A stretch of DNA of 64,000 nucleotides from the NCBI RefSeq assembly GCF_900637205.1, contig NZ_LR134355.1:2790001-2854000 (forward strand), read 5' to 3'. Both the position numbers and the translations under genes were made by a program. Position 1 is the stretch's first letter. Every line of letters begins with the position of its first letter. Below the pieces are notes generated by a model. It was not told the DNA's origin, did no database searches, and saw nothing but the letters and a program-made list of their open reading frames with translations. Origin of the DNA: Mycolicibacterium chitae (GTDB taxonomy: Bacteria > Actinomycetota > Actinomycetes > Mycobacteriales > Mycobacteriaceae). This document shows, in pieces, positions 31,863-41,342 of this stretch.

Positions 31863-34800
31863 GCTCGGATCCACGACGGGGCGGCGGTCCTGGCTGCGGG
31901 GACGGGCGCTCGGGATCGACATCATGGCGGTCATCGCCTCCAGCGCCGCGACCGGTGTGCTGGGATTCGTCTTCTGGACGGTGGCCGCGCGCGGCTACAG
32001 CACCGCTGAGGTCGGCCGGGCGTCGGCCATCATCACCTCCGCGGCCACGACGGCCACCCTGGCCACGCTGAGCCTCGGCAGCCTCTACGAGCGGTTCCTG
32101 CCCGTAGCCGGCCGGGATTCACGACGTTACGTTCGCTCCGGGATTGCCGTGGTCGTCACGACGGCCATGCTGTTCGGCGCCGTATTTCTTGTGCTGGGCC
32201 CGCGCGAGCAGCTCTTTCCCGACGCCGTCGAAATGCTGCTGTTCCCCGGTTTCGTCGGGATTCTGGCGCTCTTTGCGTTGCAGGATCAGATCCTGATCGG
32301 ACTGGGCCGCACCCGCGTGATCCTGACCAAGAACGTCAGCCAGTCGGTCATCAAACTGATCGCCGTGGCGGCGCTGATCCCGCTCGCCACCGGCTCAGCA
32401 ATTGTATGGTCCTGGATGCTGCCGGCGGCTGTGATCGCGATCGTGGTGGGCCTGCGGGTGATCACGCCCGTCAGCCGCCGCCATGACGGCGACCCCGATC
32501 TGCCACCGCGCTCGTCGCTTTTCCAGTTCTTCGCGAGTTCCTGTGCCATCAATGCCGTCCTGGTGGTGGTCCCGCTGGTGGTGCCGCTGATCATCGTCTC
32601 CCGGCTGGGCACCGAGATGAACGCCTACTTCTCGATGTGCTGGCTGCTGGTCAGCACCCTCGGTGTGCTGCTCGGCGCGACCGCCGCTCCCTTCATCGCC
32701 ACCGCCTCGGCACCCGGGGCAGACCTGCGCGCCTGTACCTTGCGATTCACCGTGATGTGTTCGGCCGCAGGGATCCTCGGCAGCGCGGGTCTGTTCGTGG
32801 CCGGTCCCACGGTGCTGTCCATCATGGGTCCGGAGTACGCCGAAGAGGGCGGACGGTTGATCCGCCTGATGGCGCTGACGCTGCCGATGCTGGCGGTGCT
32901 GAGCATCTATACCGCCATGGCTCGGCTGCGCCGCCGCCTCAGACTGGCGGTCACCGTCCAGTTGTTCGGCGCCATCCTGATCATCTGCGGGGTCGCCTAC
33001 ACCACACCGATCTGGGGCATCGACGCCGTCGGATACGCCTATCTGAGCGCCGAGTTGATCTCCGTCGCCATCGTCGCGGTGCCGACCTTCCGACACGTCC
33101 GGCGTGCGCTGCGCAGTTCCACCCCGACCGAAACCGCCGATGACTCCACGGCCACGACGCCGCAATACACCGACAGCCCGCTGCAGTTCGACTCGGTGGC
33201 AGCGCAATTCGCCGCCGTGGTGCAGGATCAGCCCGACCGCATCGCGGTGCGCACCGCCGCCGACGCGATCACTTACCGTGACCTTTCCGCCGCCGCCCGC
33301 TTCTGGGCGGCACGGATGTCGACGGCCAACGACAATCAGGTGGTACTGCTTTCGGCCGGTCTGTCGCCGGCGACCGTGGGAGCCGTCCTCGGGACGTTCA
33401 GCTCGACCACCGTGCTCGTTGCCCTCGACCCCGGACTGCCGGTGCCGCGAGTGCAGACCATCGTCGAGATTCTGACCCGCAATGGCCGGTGCGCCGACCT
33501 GCTGCTGACCGACGACCCGCACGGCGACCTCGCCGCGGCGCTGGCGCCGACCTGCCGCGTCGAGACCACCGTCGCCGACACGGTCGGCGGCGACATCGAC
33601 GCCCCACCGCCGACGGCCGGCCGGGACGACGTGACCAGCATCCAGTTCACCTCGGGCTCGTCCGGGGTTCCGAAGGCGGTCCTGCACGGCAACGGCATGT
33701 GGTTGTGCGACGCGCAGCTCATGAGCACCCGCTTTGGTATCCGACCGGGACGCCGGGTGGCGCTGTGCATGCCGATCAGCTTCGGGGCGGGACTCAATGT
33801 GCTGATCGGCTCGCTGCTCAACGGCGCCGAGGTGATCGCCATCGACTCCCGGCGCGAACACGCCCGCGCCGCCTTCGAACGCATCGGAGAAAGCGGTGCC
33901 GAGATCATGGTGGCGACCCCCGCGTTCCTCGAAGCGCTGGCAACCGCCGCGCACGGGGATCAACTGCCGAGTCTGTCGCGGGTGGTGACCACGGGAGAAG
34001 CGGCCTACGCCCGACACGTGGAGTGCTCCCGGGGTCTGGCGCCTCGCGCGGTGTTCACCAACTGGGTGGGTTCCTCGGAGGCCAGTTCCATCGCGACCTA
34101 CGACGTCGACCCCGCCGCCGAGCTGCCCGACGGCGCCATCCCGGCCGGAACCGCCTCACCGCACAAGAGGATCGACGTCGATGACACCGGGGCGGTCACG
34201 GTGAGTTCGCGCTACCTGGCGCTGGGCTACCTGGAACCCGAAGCGTCCTCGAGCCGCTTTCTGTGCAATGCCGACGGCACCCGATCGTTCATCGGCGGCG
34301 ACGTCGGCCGCCTGGACTCCGACGGGAACCTGATTCTGCTCGGCCGGGCCGACACCGCGGTCAAGGTGCGCGGCTACCTGGTCGAGCCCGCCGAGATCGA
34401 GGCGGTGTTGCTGAGTTACCCGGAGGTGCGCGAGGCCGTCGTGGTGCTCAGCCCGCGGCCCGGTGCAGTCGAAGCCGCCGACCCGCGGCTGGCGGCCTAT
34501 CTGGTCGCCCGGCCCGACGCGCGAACGCCCTCGATCGCCGAGATCCGCACCCGGTTGCACCACGACCTGCCGGCCTGGATGGTCCCGGCCGACCTGATGA
34601 TCCTGTCGGAACTCCCCCGCACCGAACGGGGCAAGGTCGACCGGCAGGCGCTGCCGGTGCCGACCCGGGCCGTCTCGGAACCACCCCGCGGCGGCCTGGA
34701 GACGACGATCGCCGAGATCTGGTGCGAGGTACTGCAACTCGCGGAGGTCGGGCGCACCGAGAGCTTCTATGCCCTCGGCGGCGATTCGCTGGCCGTCACC

Positions 34801-35742
34801 GACATGCTCAGTCGGGTCGGCGACACCCACAGCGTGCGCCTCTCGCATGCGGACCTGGCCAGTGCCCCCACCCTGGCGCAGTTCACCACCACCGTCACCG
34901 ACCGAACCTCGGCACAGCTCCCTGAGCACCGCAGGACGCTGGCGCCCACCACCGTGCCCCTGCGCGCGCTGGACGCCGGCCGGCGTGACGGGCCCGTGCT
35001 GTTCTGTTTCACCGGCGCCGGCGCCTCGGCACTGTCCTTTGTCCCGCTGGCCGATCGGATCGACCCGGCGACCGCGGTGTACGCGTTCATTCCGCACGGG
35101 TTGGAGAACCGCGGGTTGCCGGACTGGTCCGTGGCCCGCGCGGCCCGCCGGCACCTGACCGATCTGCGCCGGCTGCAGCCGAGCGGTCCCTATCGTCTGG
35201 TTGGTCACTCGCTGGGCTGCTACATCGCCCTCGACATCGCCCGGCAACTCGAACGCGAGGGCGAAACCGTAGAACTGGTCACGCTTTTGGATCCGTTCAT
35301 GCCGCCCGCGGTGGTCCGTGCCGCACGCCGGGAGAACCCGGCGCTGGCTGCGCGCGCTGCGGCACCGGCGGCCGAGCACCTGCAGAGCCGTCGGGAACTC
35401 TGGCGACGGCGGATCCTGATCCCGACGGCCGGGCTGGTCCAGTACAACGGCCAGCGGCAGGCGCAGGCCCTGGAGGAGGTCGGCGTCCGGGTCGGCCGAC
35501 TGCACCGCCCACAACCGTGGAGCGGTCGCGCCCTGCTACTCCTCAGCTGCCTGAACCCCGCCAATCCAGCGCTGTGGAGCCGGCTACTGACCGGTGATCT
35601 GCGTACGGAAACGCTGTCGTGTGACCACAATTCGATTCTGCGGGAACCGTATGCCTCCGCTGTGGCCGGCTTCATGGCCGACTACGACGCCGGCCGGGCT
35701 CACGAGGACGTGTCGAACCGGATGTCGCCGACAACACCGTGA
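31849..35742 (+). CDS. Fusion: MATE/Wzx-like flippase + NRPS adenylation, carrier and thioesterase
   Basis: 1,297 residues from GTG 31849. Residues 1-418 form about 12 membrane helices of a polysaccharide-flippase type. A ~27-residue Thr/Ser linker leads to an adenylation domain (about 445-935): A3 FTSGSSGVPKAV at 600, A8 GRADTAVKVRGYLVEPAEIE at 832, A10 RTERGKVDRQALP. The A4 region reads ISFGAGLN, so the Asp that holds alpha-amino groups is absent, fitting an aryl or other non-amino acid. The carrier serine is 980 (LGGDSLAV). The thioesterase has GHSLGC (Ser1121) and a late His (about 1260). There is no condensation domain. It probably activates the aryl acid at the membrane and transfers it to a glycan. 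Confidence 0.85.
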   Translation: MTNAELGSTTGRRSWLRGRALGIDIMAVIASSAATGVLGFVFWTVAARGYSTAEVGRASAIITSAATTATLATLSLGSLYERFLPVAGRDSRRYVRSGIAVVVTTAMLFGAVFLVLGPREQLFPDAVEMLLFPGFVGILALFALQDQILIGLGRTRVILTKNVSQSVIKLIAVAALIPLATGSAIVWSWMLPAAVIAIVVGLRVITPVSRRHDGDPDLPPRSSLFQFFASSCAINAVLVVVPLVVPLIIVSRLGTEMNAYFSMCWLLVSTLGVLLGATAAPFIATASAPGADLRACTLRFTVMCSAAGILGSAGLFVAGPTVLSIMGPEYAEEGGRLIRLMALTLPMLAVLSIYTAMARLRRRLRLAVTVQLFGAILIICGVAYTTPIWGIDAVGYAYLSAELISVAIVAVPTFRHVRRALRSSTPTETADDSTATTPQYTDSPLQFDSVAAQFAAVVQDQPDRIAVRTAADAITYRDLSAAARFWAARMSTANDNQVVLLSAGLSPATVGAVLGTFSSTTVLVALDPGLPVPRVQTIVEILTRNGRCADLLLTDDPHGDLAAALAPTCRVETTVADTVGGDIDAPPPTAGRDDVTSIQFTSGSSGVPKAVLHGNGMWLCDAQLMSTRFGIRPGRRVALCMPISFGAGLNVLIGSLLNGAEVIAIDSRREHARAAFERIGESGAEIMVATPAFLEALATAAHGDQLPSLSRVVTTGEAAYARHVECSRGLAPRAVFTNWVGSSEASSIATYDVDPAAELPDGAIPAGTASPHKRIDVDDTGAVTVSSRYLALGYLEPEASSSRFLCNADGTRSFIGGDVGRLDSDGNLILLGRADTAVKVRGYLVEPAEIEAVLLSYPEVREAVVVLSPRPGAVEAADPRLAAYLVARPDARTPSIAEIRTRLHHDLPAWMVPADLMILSELPRTERGKVDRQALPVPTRAVSEPPRGGLETTIAEIWCEVLQLAEVGRTESFYALGGDSLAVTDMLSRVGDTHSVRLSHADLASAPTLAQFTTTVTDRTSAQLPEHRRTLAPTTVPLRALDAGRRDGPVLFCFTGAGASALSFVPLADRIDPATAVYAFIPHGLENRGLPDWSVARAARRHLTDLRRLQPSGPYRLVGHSLGCYIALDIARQLEREGETVELVTLLDPFMPPAVVRAARRENPALAARAAAPAAEHLQSRRELWRRRILIPTAGLVQYNGQRQAQALEEVGVRVGRLHRPQPWSGRALLLLSCLNPANPALWSRLLTGDLRTETLSCDHNSILREPYASAVAGFMADYDAGRAHEDVSNRMSPTTP

Positions 35743-36710
35743 TGATCTGAACCCGGCAGATCGATCCGGCGCAGGTCCGTCGGGGTACCGCCGCGGGTGA
35801 GGACCTTGTCGATGGCCAGCACCGCGGGGTAGCGGCGGCCGGCCGGATAGGTTCCGACCATCCCCTTGCCGAGGAAATTCGCGGCGTCCAGCAGCGGGCC
35901 GGCGCCCTCGACGGCGGAGTTGGCCAACAGATCCCGGAACTGGCGGTGGTCGTAGGTGGAGTTGAAATCGGCGCCGACCACCAGCGGGCGCGGATCCTCG
36001 GCCAACGCGCCCCGGAGTCGGCGCAATTCATAGGCCCACTTCCACGCCGGCTCCGGATACGGGGGTAGCGGATGCAGGGCGTAGACGACGAGGGGTTCGA
36101 GGTCCGGGATGTCGGCGACGGCCTTGATGTTGTTCAGCGCAAACCCGTCGAGCACCGCGCCGTCGCGCAGCGGGAAGCGCGAGAAGATCCCCGCGCCCCC
36201 ACCGCCTTTGCGCGGATACAGCACCGAGTACGGCAGCGCGTCGGTCAGGCCCGTCTCGGTCAGTCGGTGCACCGCCTCCGGTGTCAGTTCGATGACGGTC
36301 AGCACGTCGACGTCGTTGGCCGTAGCGGTTCGGGTCAGCGCTTCCAGGTCGGCCCGTCCCAGCCAGATGTTCGCCTGCATGAGCCGGACCGTCACCGATC
36401 CGTCCGCCTGCGTCGCGGGGTCAGCACTGATGAATTGCGGTAGCTGCGACCATATCCCGGCCACCGCAACCACGGCCGCCAGCACCACGGCCACCCGCTG
36501 CCGCGCCACCAGCAGCGCCGGCACCGCGAGGACACCGGCCAGTACCGCGAGCGGGGTGAACGAGGCGATCAACGTCATCGTGGTGCTCACGGTCCCGATC
36601 GAATGCGCCGAAATCCCCAGCACGGCCGCCGACATCCCCGCCCAACCCACTGCGGCGGCGCACCAGCGCAGCAACGTCGAGACCGGCCGATCGGGCGCCA
36701 CCCGGATCAT
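35700..36710 (-). CDS. Membrane-anchored endonuclease/exonuclease/phosphatase (EEP) family protein
   Basis: 336 residues from the ATG complementary to 36708-36710, which overlaps the GH16 stop (ATGA). About three N-terminal membrane helices are followed by an EEP domain: RLMQANIWLGR, VVGADFNSTYDHRQF and GSDHHGVVGDI carry the metal and catalytic residues. The catalytic part is probably outside the membrane, where it could cleave phosphodiesters of a glycan or lipid carrier. Its 3' end overlaps the convergent flippase-NRPS gene by 43 bases. Confidence 0.8.
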   Translation of the reverse strand: MIRVAPDRPVSTLLRWCAAAVGWAGMSAAVLGISAHSIGTVSTTMTLIASFTPLAVLAGVLAVPALLVARQRVAVVLAAVVAVAGIWSQLPQFISADPATQADGSVTVRLMQANIWLGRADLEALTRTATANDVDVLTVIELTPEAVHRLTETGLTDALPYSVLYPRKGGGGAGIFSRFPLRDGAVLDGFALNNIKAVADIPDLEPLVVYALHPLPPYPEPAWKWAYELRRLRGALAEDPRPLVVGADFNSTYDHRQFRDLLANSAVEGAGPLLDAANFLGKGMVGTYPAGRRYPAVLAIDKVLTRGGTPTDLRRIDLPGSDHHGVVGDIRFDTSS

Positions 36711-37576
36711 CGGCCGGACGGATGGGCGGTCACCCTGACCCAATCCACCACCATCCGTGACGGATTCGGCGTGGAATCGTCCGGAGGTCCGGACCAATCG
36801 CTGCCCACCGCAAGGTTCAGCACCAGGAAGAACGGATCGTCGAACACCCAGTCACCCTTGGCGGCCAGGTCCGCCGGCTTCACGGTGAACAGCGTCCGGT
36901 CATCGATGCCGGTGACGATCTTGCCGGGGCTACGCTCCACCCAGTAGGTGCGGAACTGTCCCGCCAGCGGGAACGGCACCGCACCGGACTTCGCAATCTC
37001 CTGTCCTCGCTCCGACTCGGCGCTGGGTGCATGGATTCCGGTGTGATAGTCCGTGGCGAGGTTGATGGTTTCGATCACGTCGATCTCGCCGCACTCCGGC
37101 CAACTGACGTCATCGACGTTGCTGCCGAGCAACCAGAACGCCGGGTGCAGTCCCGTGCCCGCGGGAAGCGCGATCCGCGCCTCGGCGCGGCCGTGGGTGA
37201 ACTCGAAGCTGCCTTCCGTCATCAGCCGCGCCGAGGTGATCCCCTCGGGACCATCGAGCAGCGCGGTGATGACCAGGTGGCCGTTCCCGTCGAGGCTGAC
37301 GTTCTCCGGATTGTCGGTATAGGTCTGCAGCTCCTTGTTGCCCCAGCCGCCGCCGCCCTTGGCGTAATGCCATTGCCCGCCGGGCAGGGCACCGGCCGGG
37401 CCATCGAATTCGTCGGCGAAAAGCACTGTCTGGTCCGATGATTCGGCCTGTCCGACCGGTGCTTCGGCGGCGCAGCCGCACAGCGCTGCCGCCAGTAGAA
37501 CGGCCGCAAGTTGACGGTGGATCGCCCCGCGGGCCGGCCGGACCGAGCGTGGCCCCCACCACCGGCTCCAATTCAC
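36707..37576 (-). CDS. GH16 family glycanase/transglycosylase, lipoprotein (second copy)
   Basis: 289 residues from the GTG complementary to 37574-37576, chosen because GGAAGGA lies upstream at good spacing; a GTG at 37615 would add 13 residues without such a site. The lipobox is LCGC (Cys35). The catalytic motif GEIDVIE (Glu164, Asp166, Glu169) and GRAEARIALPAGTGLHPAFW match the paralogue at 26132-26965 closely. It is the middle gene of the esterase-GH16-EEP operon. Confidence 0.9.
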   Translation of the reverse strand: MNWSRWWGPRSVRPARGAIHRQLAAVLLAAALCGCAAEAPVGQAESSDQTVLFADEFDGPAGALPGGQWHYAKGGGGWGNKELQTYTDNPENVSLDGNGHLVITALLDGPEGITSARLMTEGSFEFTHGRAEARIALPAGTGLHPAFWLLGSNVDDVSWPECGEIDVIETINLATDYHTGIHAPSAESERGQEIAKSGAVPFPLAGQFRTYWVERSPGKIVTGIDDRTLFTVKPADLAAKGDWVFDDPFFLVLNLAVGSDWSGPPDDSTPNPSRMVVDWVRVTAHPSGR

Positions 37577-37617
37577 TGTGGGATCCTTCCGAGTTGCCAG
37601 AGCACGCTGGGGCACCG

Positions 37618-38790
37618 TCAGCCGGGTGTTCCCGAGCCACCTACGGGTCGATCGACGCGCAGGTTGGTGTCGAGAAACTCCAGCAGGGAATGGAAGGTGG
37701 GAGCAGGTCCGTCCGACGTCGTCGTGACCCCGTTGGCCGTTGCCCGGACCGTACGTCCCTGGGAGTGCCCGGGACTATCCAGATAGGCGTCGGTGTGCCC
37801 GACCCCCGGCACCACCGTCAGTGACGCGGTGCCGCCGGCCCGCATATAGGCGTCGAACAGGATCTCGGACTGATTGACCGGCACGTACGGGTCGGCGGCG
37901 CCGTGCACGATGTAGGCCGGTGGGCTGTCCGCGTGGACATAGCGCGCCGGGTTGGCCGCGGCGACCGCCGCCGGATCGGACTGGATCGGGAAACCCATGA
38001 GCTCGGATTCCGGCGAGTCGGCGGCGTCATGGGTGGCCTCGCCGGGCAGCGCGTGACTGTCCATCGCCAGAAAGTCGGTCGGACCGTAGAGATCGATCAC
38101 GGCACGGACCGCACTGGACCAGCCGGGATTGCCGAGATCGCCCTCGAACTCCGGGATGTCCGCGGTCAGTGCCGCCATCGTCGCGACCCATGCGCCGCTG
38201 CTGCTTCCCATGATCGCGAATCGCGTCGAATCCAGGCCGTAGGCGCCCGCGTTCGCTCGCAGGAATCGGATGGCGGCCTTGACATCGTGCAACTGTCCGG
38301 GAAATTTTGTCTGGCTGCTGTTCCTAACATTGAGCCCGACAACGGCATAACCGTGCCGGACCCATTTGCGCGCGATCTCGCGCGGGCCGACCATGCCGCT
38401 CAACTCGGCGGGTGCGATCGGCGCATCCGGCAACGCTGGATCCGCCGGCGGCGGCGGGACCGGCGGGGCGGGTGGGGCTTCAGCGGCCAACGCCTCCCCC
38501 TTGGAGTCATCACTGCGGAATGCCGACCCGAGTTGATGTATCACGACCGGAACCGACCACGTGGCGTCGTGCGGCATATACAAGTCCAGCAGGTGTCCCT
38601 CGCCCACCGGCGCCGCGTACGCCAGATCCTGATAGACGACGTAGTCTTCGGTCACCATCGGGTCCGGCAGCGAGCGCACCTCGCGCTGCGGGGATTCCTC
38701 GGTGGCACAACCGGACACAGCCGCGCCCACTCCGGTGAGCAACACCAGCCCCGTCCCCAGGAAAGACCGTCGGCTTATCGAATCGGTCAT
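37618..38790 (-). CDS. Alpha/beta hydrolase, feruloyl/acetyl esterase-like (BD-FAE), Tat-type lipoprotein
   Basis: A 390-residue protein that starts MTDSISRRSFLGTG, a twin-arginine signal, ending in a lipobox VSGC. The hydrolase core has LLDLYMPHD, the nucleophile elbow IMGSSSGAWVAT, and a late GVGHTDAYLD with the His. A Pro/Ala-rich insert (EAPPAPPVPPPPADPALPD) sits between the early strands. BD-FAE enzymes remove aromatic or acetyl esters from polysaccharides. An IdeR-like box lies 55 bases upstream, so it should be made under iron limitation. It may free aryl groups from the locus product. Confidence 0.8.
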   Translation of the reverse strand: MTDSISRRSFLGTGLVLLTGVGAAVSGCATEESPQREVRSLPDPMVTEDYVVYQDLAYAAPVGEGHLLDLYMPHDATWSVPVVIHQLGSAFRSDDSKGEALAAEAPPAPPVPPPPADPALPDAPIAPAELSGMVGPREIARKWVRHGYAVVGLNVRNSSQTKFPGQLHDVKAAIRFLRANAGAYGLDSTRFAIMGSSSGAWVATMAALTADIPEFEGDLGNPGWSSAVRAVIDLYGPTDFLAMDSHALPGEATHDAADSPESELMGFPIQSDPAAVAAANPARYVHADSPPAYIVHGAADPYVPVNQSEILFDAYMRAGGTASLTVVPGVGHTDAYLDSPGHSQGRTVRATANGVTTTSDGPAPTFHSLLEFLDTNLRVDRPVGGSGTPG

Positions 38791-38845
38791 TGAGTATTGT
38801 CACCTCTCGAGTGCGGGAGATCGGCCCGAGCCGTCCCGAACCATA

Positions 38846-38864
38846 ATAGGTTAGCCTAACAATA
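38846..38864. promoter_or_regulatory. Candidate IdeR (iron) box upstream of the esterase operon
   Basis: ATAGGTTAGCCTAACAATA matches the IdeR consensus at 16 of 19 positions, with a perfect TAGGTTAGCCTAAC core that is itself a near palindrome. It sits between the esterase start (38790) and the 3' end of rsmB (39016), so it can serve only the leftward esterase-GH16-EEP operon. Confidence 0.8.
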
Positions 38865-39015
38865 CTTGGTGAGGTCCCCTTCCTCGGACCGGGCTGACCA
38901 GCAGGTACCGCCCGATCAGCGCGGTCAGGGCGCGGGCTTCCGCCCAGCGCGTGAATTGTCGTCGAAAACCCTTGCACCCGGGGAGATTTCACCCCGGCGA
39001 CCGGGCAGGGACAAG

Positions 39016-40413
39016 CTACTCGGTCCGGCGCAGCGCGGCGGCGAACATCGCATCGGTGCCGTGCCGGTGCGGCCACAGCTGCACGGCGCCGGCTGCCGCG
39101 CCACCGGCGTCCAGATCCTGCACCGGCGCGAAGAGCTCGCGGGTATCGAGGCCGACGACCGGCTGCCGGCGCAGCGCGTCGGCGACGATCCCGGCGGTCT
39201 CGGCCAGATGCGGTGAACAGGTCGCGTAGAGCACCACCCCGCCCGGGCGGGTCAGCGCGATCGCCGAGGCGAGCAGTTCGCGCTGCAACTTGGTCAGCTC
39301 GGGGATGTCGTTGGGCTGCCGGCGCCACCGCGCCTCCGGGCGGCGCCGCAACGCGCCGAGCCCGGTGCAGGGCGCGTCCACGAGCACCCGGTCGAAGCCG
39401 GGCTGCAGGCCCGGATCGCGACCGTCGACCCGCAGCACCTCCACGTCCAGGCCACGGGTGTTCTGCTCGACCAGTTCGGCCCGGCGCGGCGCCGGTTCCA
39501 CTGCGGTGACCGCGGCCCCCCGCTGCGCGGCCAGGGCGGCCAGCAGGGCGGTCTTACCACCCGGGCCGGCGCACAGATCCAGCCAGCGCCCCTGGTCGGG
39601 ACCGTCGATCGGGGCCAGGGTCAGCGCGCGGGCCACCAACTGGCTGCCCTCGTCCTGGACCAGCGCCTGGCCGTCGCGGATCGGGGCCAGCGCACCGGGG
39701 TCGCCGCCGGGCAGGTGCACCGCATACGGGGAGTAGCTGCCGATCTCGCCGTCGACGGCGGCGGCCAGCTCCGCGGCGGTCAGGACGCCGGGGCGGGCCG
39801 CCAGGTGTACACCGGGACGCTGGTTGTCGCTGACCAGCAGCGCCTCGAGTTCACCGGCCCGCGCCCCCAGGGCGTCGGAGAACGCCTGGGCGATCCAGCG
39901 CGGATGCGATTGCGCGAAGGCCAGGTGCCCGATGGGGTCGGTCGTCGCCGCCGGCGCCAGCTCGGCCACCCAGCCGGCCTCATCCTTGGCGGTGATGGTG
40001 CGTAACACGCCGTTGACGAATCCCGCGCGGGCGGAATCGAATTCGATACCTGCCTGTTCGACGGTGGTGGACACCGCGGCGTGCGGTTCGACGCGGGTGC
40101 GCAGCAACTGATAGGCGCCGAGGCGGAGCAGTTCGAGTAACACCGGGTCGATCCGCTCCACGGGCCGGTTCGCCGCGGCGGCGATCACCGCGTCGAGCAG
40201 GCCGCGGCTGCGGCAGGTGCCGTAGGTCAGTTCGGTGGCGAAGGCGGCGTCCCGGCCGGTGATCCCGCGCTCGGCGAGCAGGGCCGGCAATGCGAGGTTG
40301 GCGTAGGCGTCGCGTTCGGACACCGCGCGCAGCACGTCGAACGCGGCGCGGCGGGCGGGATCCAGCGGGCGGCGCGCCGAGCGGCCGCGGCGGGGTGGGC
40401 GGCGGTCGTTCAT
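39016..40413 (-). CDS. rsmB: 16S rRNA (cytosine-967-C5)-methyltransferase
   Basis: 465 residues from the ATG complementary to 40411-40413 ([12 protein letters not shown]). An N-terminal NusB-like domain is followed by the methyltransferase, with [16 protein letters not shown] (SAM site), [15 protein letters not shown] and [11 protein letters not shown], which hold the two catalytic cysteines. It overlaps fmt by four bases (ATGA). In M. tuberculosis the homologue Rv1407 adjoins rpe. Confidence 0.96.
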   Translation of the reverse strand: MNDRRPPRRGRSARRPLDPARRAAFDVLRAVSERDAYANLALPALLAERGITGRDAAFATELTYGTCRSRGLLDAVIAAAANRPVERIDPVLLELLRLGAYQLLRTRVEPHAAVSTTVEQAGIEFDSARAGFVNGVLRTITAKDEAGWVAELAPAATTDPIGHLAFAQSHPRWIAQAFSDALGARAGELEALLVSDNQRPGVHLAARPGVLTAAELAAAVDGEIGSYSPYAVHLPGGDPGALAPIRDGQALVQDEGSQLVARALTLAPIDGPDQGRWLDLCAGPGGKTALLAALAAQRGAAVTAVEPAPRRAELVEQNTRGLDVEVLRVDGRDPGLQPGFDRVLVDAPCTGLGALRRRPEARWRRQPNDIPELTKLQRELLASAIALTRPGGVVLYATCSPHLAETAGIVADALRRQPVVGLDTRELFAPVQDLDAGGAAAGAVQLWPHRHGTDAMFAAALRRTE

Positions 40414-41333
40414 GTCGCGGTCGCTTCCGTCAGCCGGGCCCCGCGCGCCCAGTCGGCCGCGGCCATCGGCTTCTTGCCCGGCGGCTGCACCGAACCCAAT
40501 TGCACGGGCTGCGAACTGGTTCCGACGAGCACGCGGTTGCGTTCGACCCGGATCTGCCCCGGCTGCAGCGCGTCGGCGTCGACCACCGACACGGCGCCGA
40601 GCTTGACGCGCAGCTCGCCGATCATGGTCCAGGCCCCCGGATTCGGTGTCACCGAACGGATCTGGCGGTCGACCACGTGGGCCGGCAGCGTCCAGCGGAC
40701 CCGGGCGCTCTCGACTGTGATCTTCGGCGCCAGGCTGACCCCTTCGGAGGCCTGCGGCACCGCGGTCAGGGCGCCGTCGGCGATCCCGTCGAGGGTGGCC
40801 TCGAGCAGGCCGGCCCCGGACTCCGCCAGCCGCTCCAGCAGGTCGCCGGCGGTGTCGTCGCCGCGGATGGTCTCGGTGACCACGCCGTAGACCGGTCCGC
40901 TGTCCAGCGCCGGTTCGATCTCGAAAGTCGTCGCGCCCGTGACGGTATCGCCGGCGGCGATGGCGGCCTGCACCGGCGCCGCACCCCGCCAGGCGGGCAG
41001 CACCGAAAAGTGCAGGTTCACCCAACCCCTCGGGGGGACCGCCAACAGCGGCTCGCCCAGTAACGCGCCGTAGGCCACCACCGGGCAGCATTCGGGGCCC
41101 AACTCGACGAGTTCGGCGACGAACTCCGCGGAATTGGGACGGGCCGGTTTGAGCACCGGGATGCCGTGCTCGGCGGCCAGCGCGGCGACCGGCGACGGGG
41201 TCGGCTTGCCGCGCCGACCGGAGACGGCGTCGGGTCGCGTGAGGACCGCGACCACCTCGTGGCGCGGCGAGGCGATCAGCCGACGCAACGAGGGCAACGC
41301 CGGCGTGGGCGTGCCGGCAAACACCAAACGCAT
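40410..41333 (-). CDS. fmt: Methionyl-tRNA formyltransferase
   Basis: A 307-residue protein. [17 protein letters not shown] opens the formyl-transferase fold, and [19 protein letters not shown] is the 10-formyl-THF-binding segment. It formylates initiator Met-tRNA. It is the first gene of a pair with rsmB and is preceded by a short gap after lemA's downstream end. Confidence 0.97.
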   Translation of the reverse strand: MRLVFAGTPTPALPSLRRLIASPRHEVVAVLTRPDAVSGRRGKPTPSPVAALAAEHGIPVLKPARPNSAEFVAELVELGPECCPVVAYGALLGEPLLAVPPRGWVNLHFSVLPAWRGAAPVQAAIAAGDTVTGATTFEIEPALDSGPVYGVVTETIRGDDTAGDLLERLAESGAGLLEATLDGIADGALTAVPQASEGVSLAPKITVESARVRWTLPAHVVDRQIRSVTPNPGAWTMIGELRVKLGAVSVVDADALQPGQIRVERNRVLVGTSSQPVQLGSVQPPGKKPMAAADWARGARLTEATAT

Positions 41334-41342
41334 CCGGTCAGT

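Noticed and set aside
39016..41091. A single 691-residue protein covering fmt and rsmB
   Set aside because: The first ~226 residues are an out-of-frame reading of fmt. The ATG at 40413 gives the correct RsmB length and overlaps the fmt stop as ATGA.
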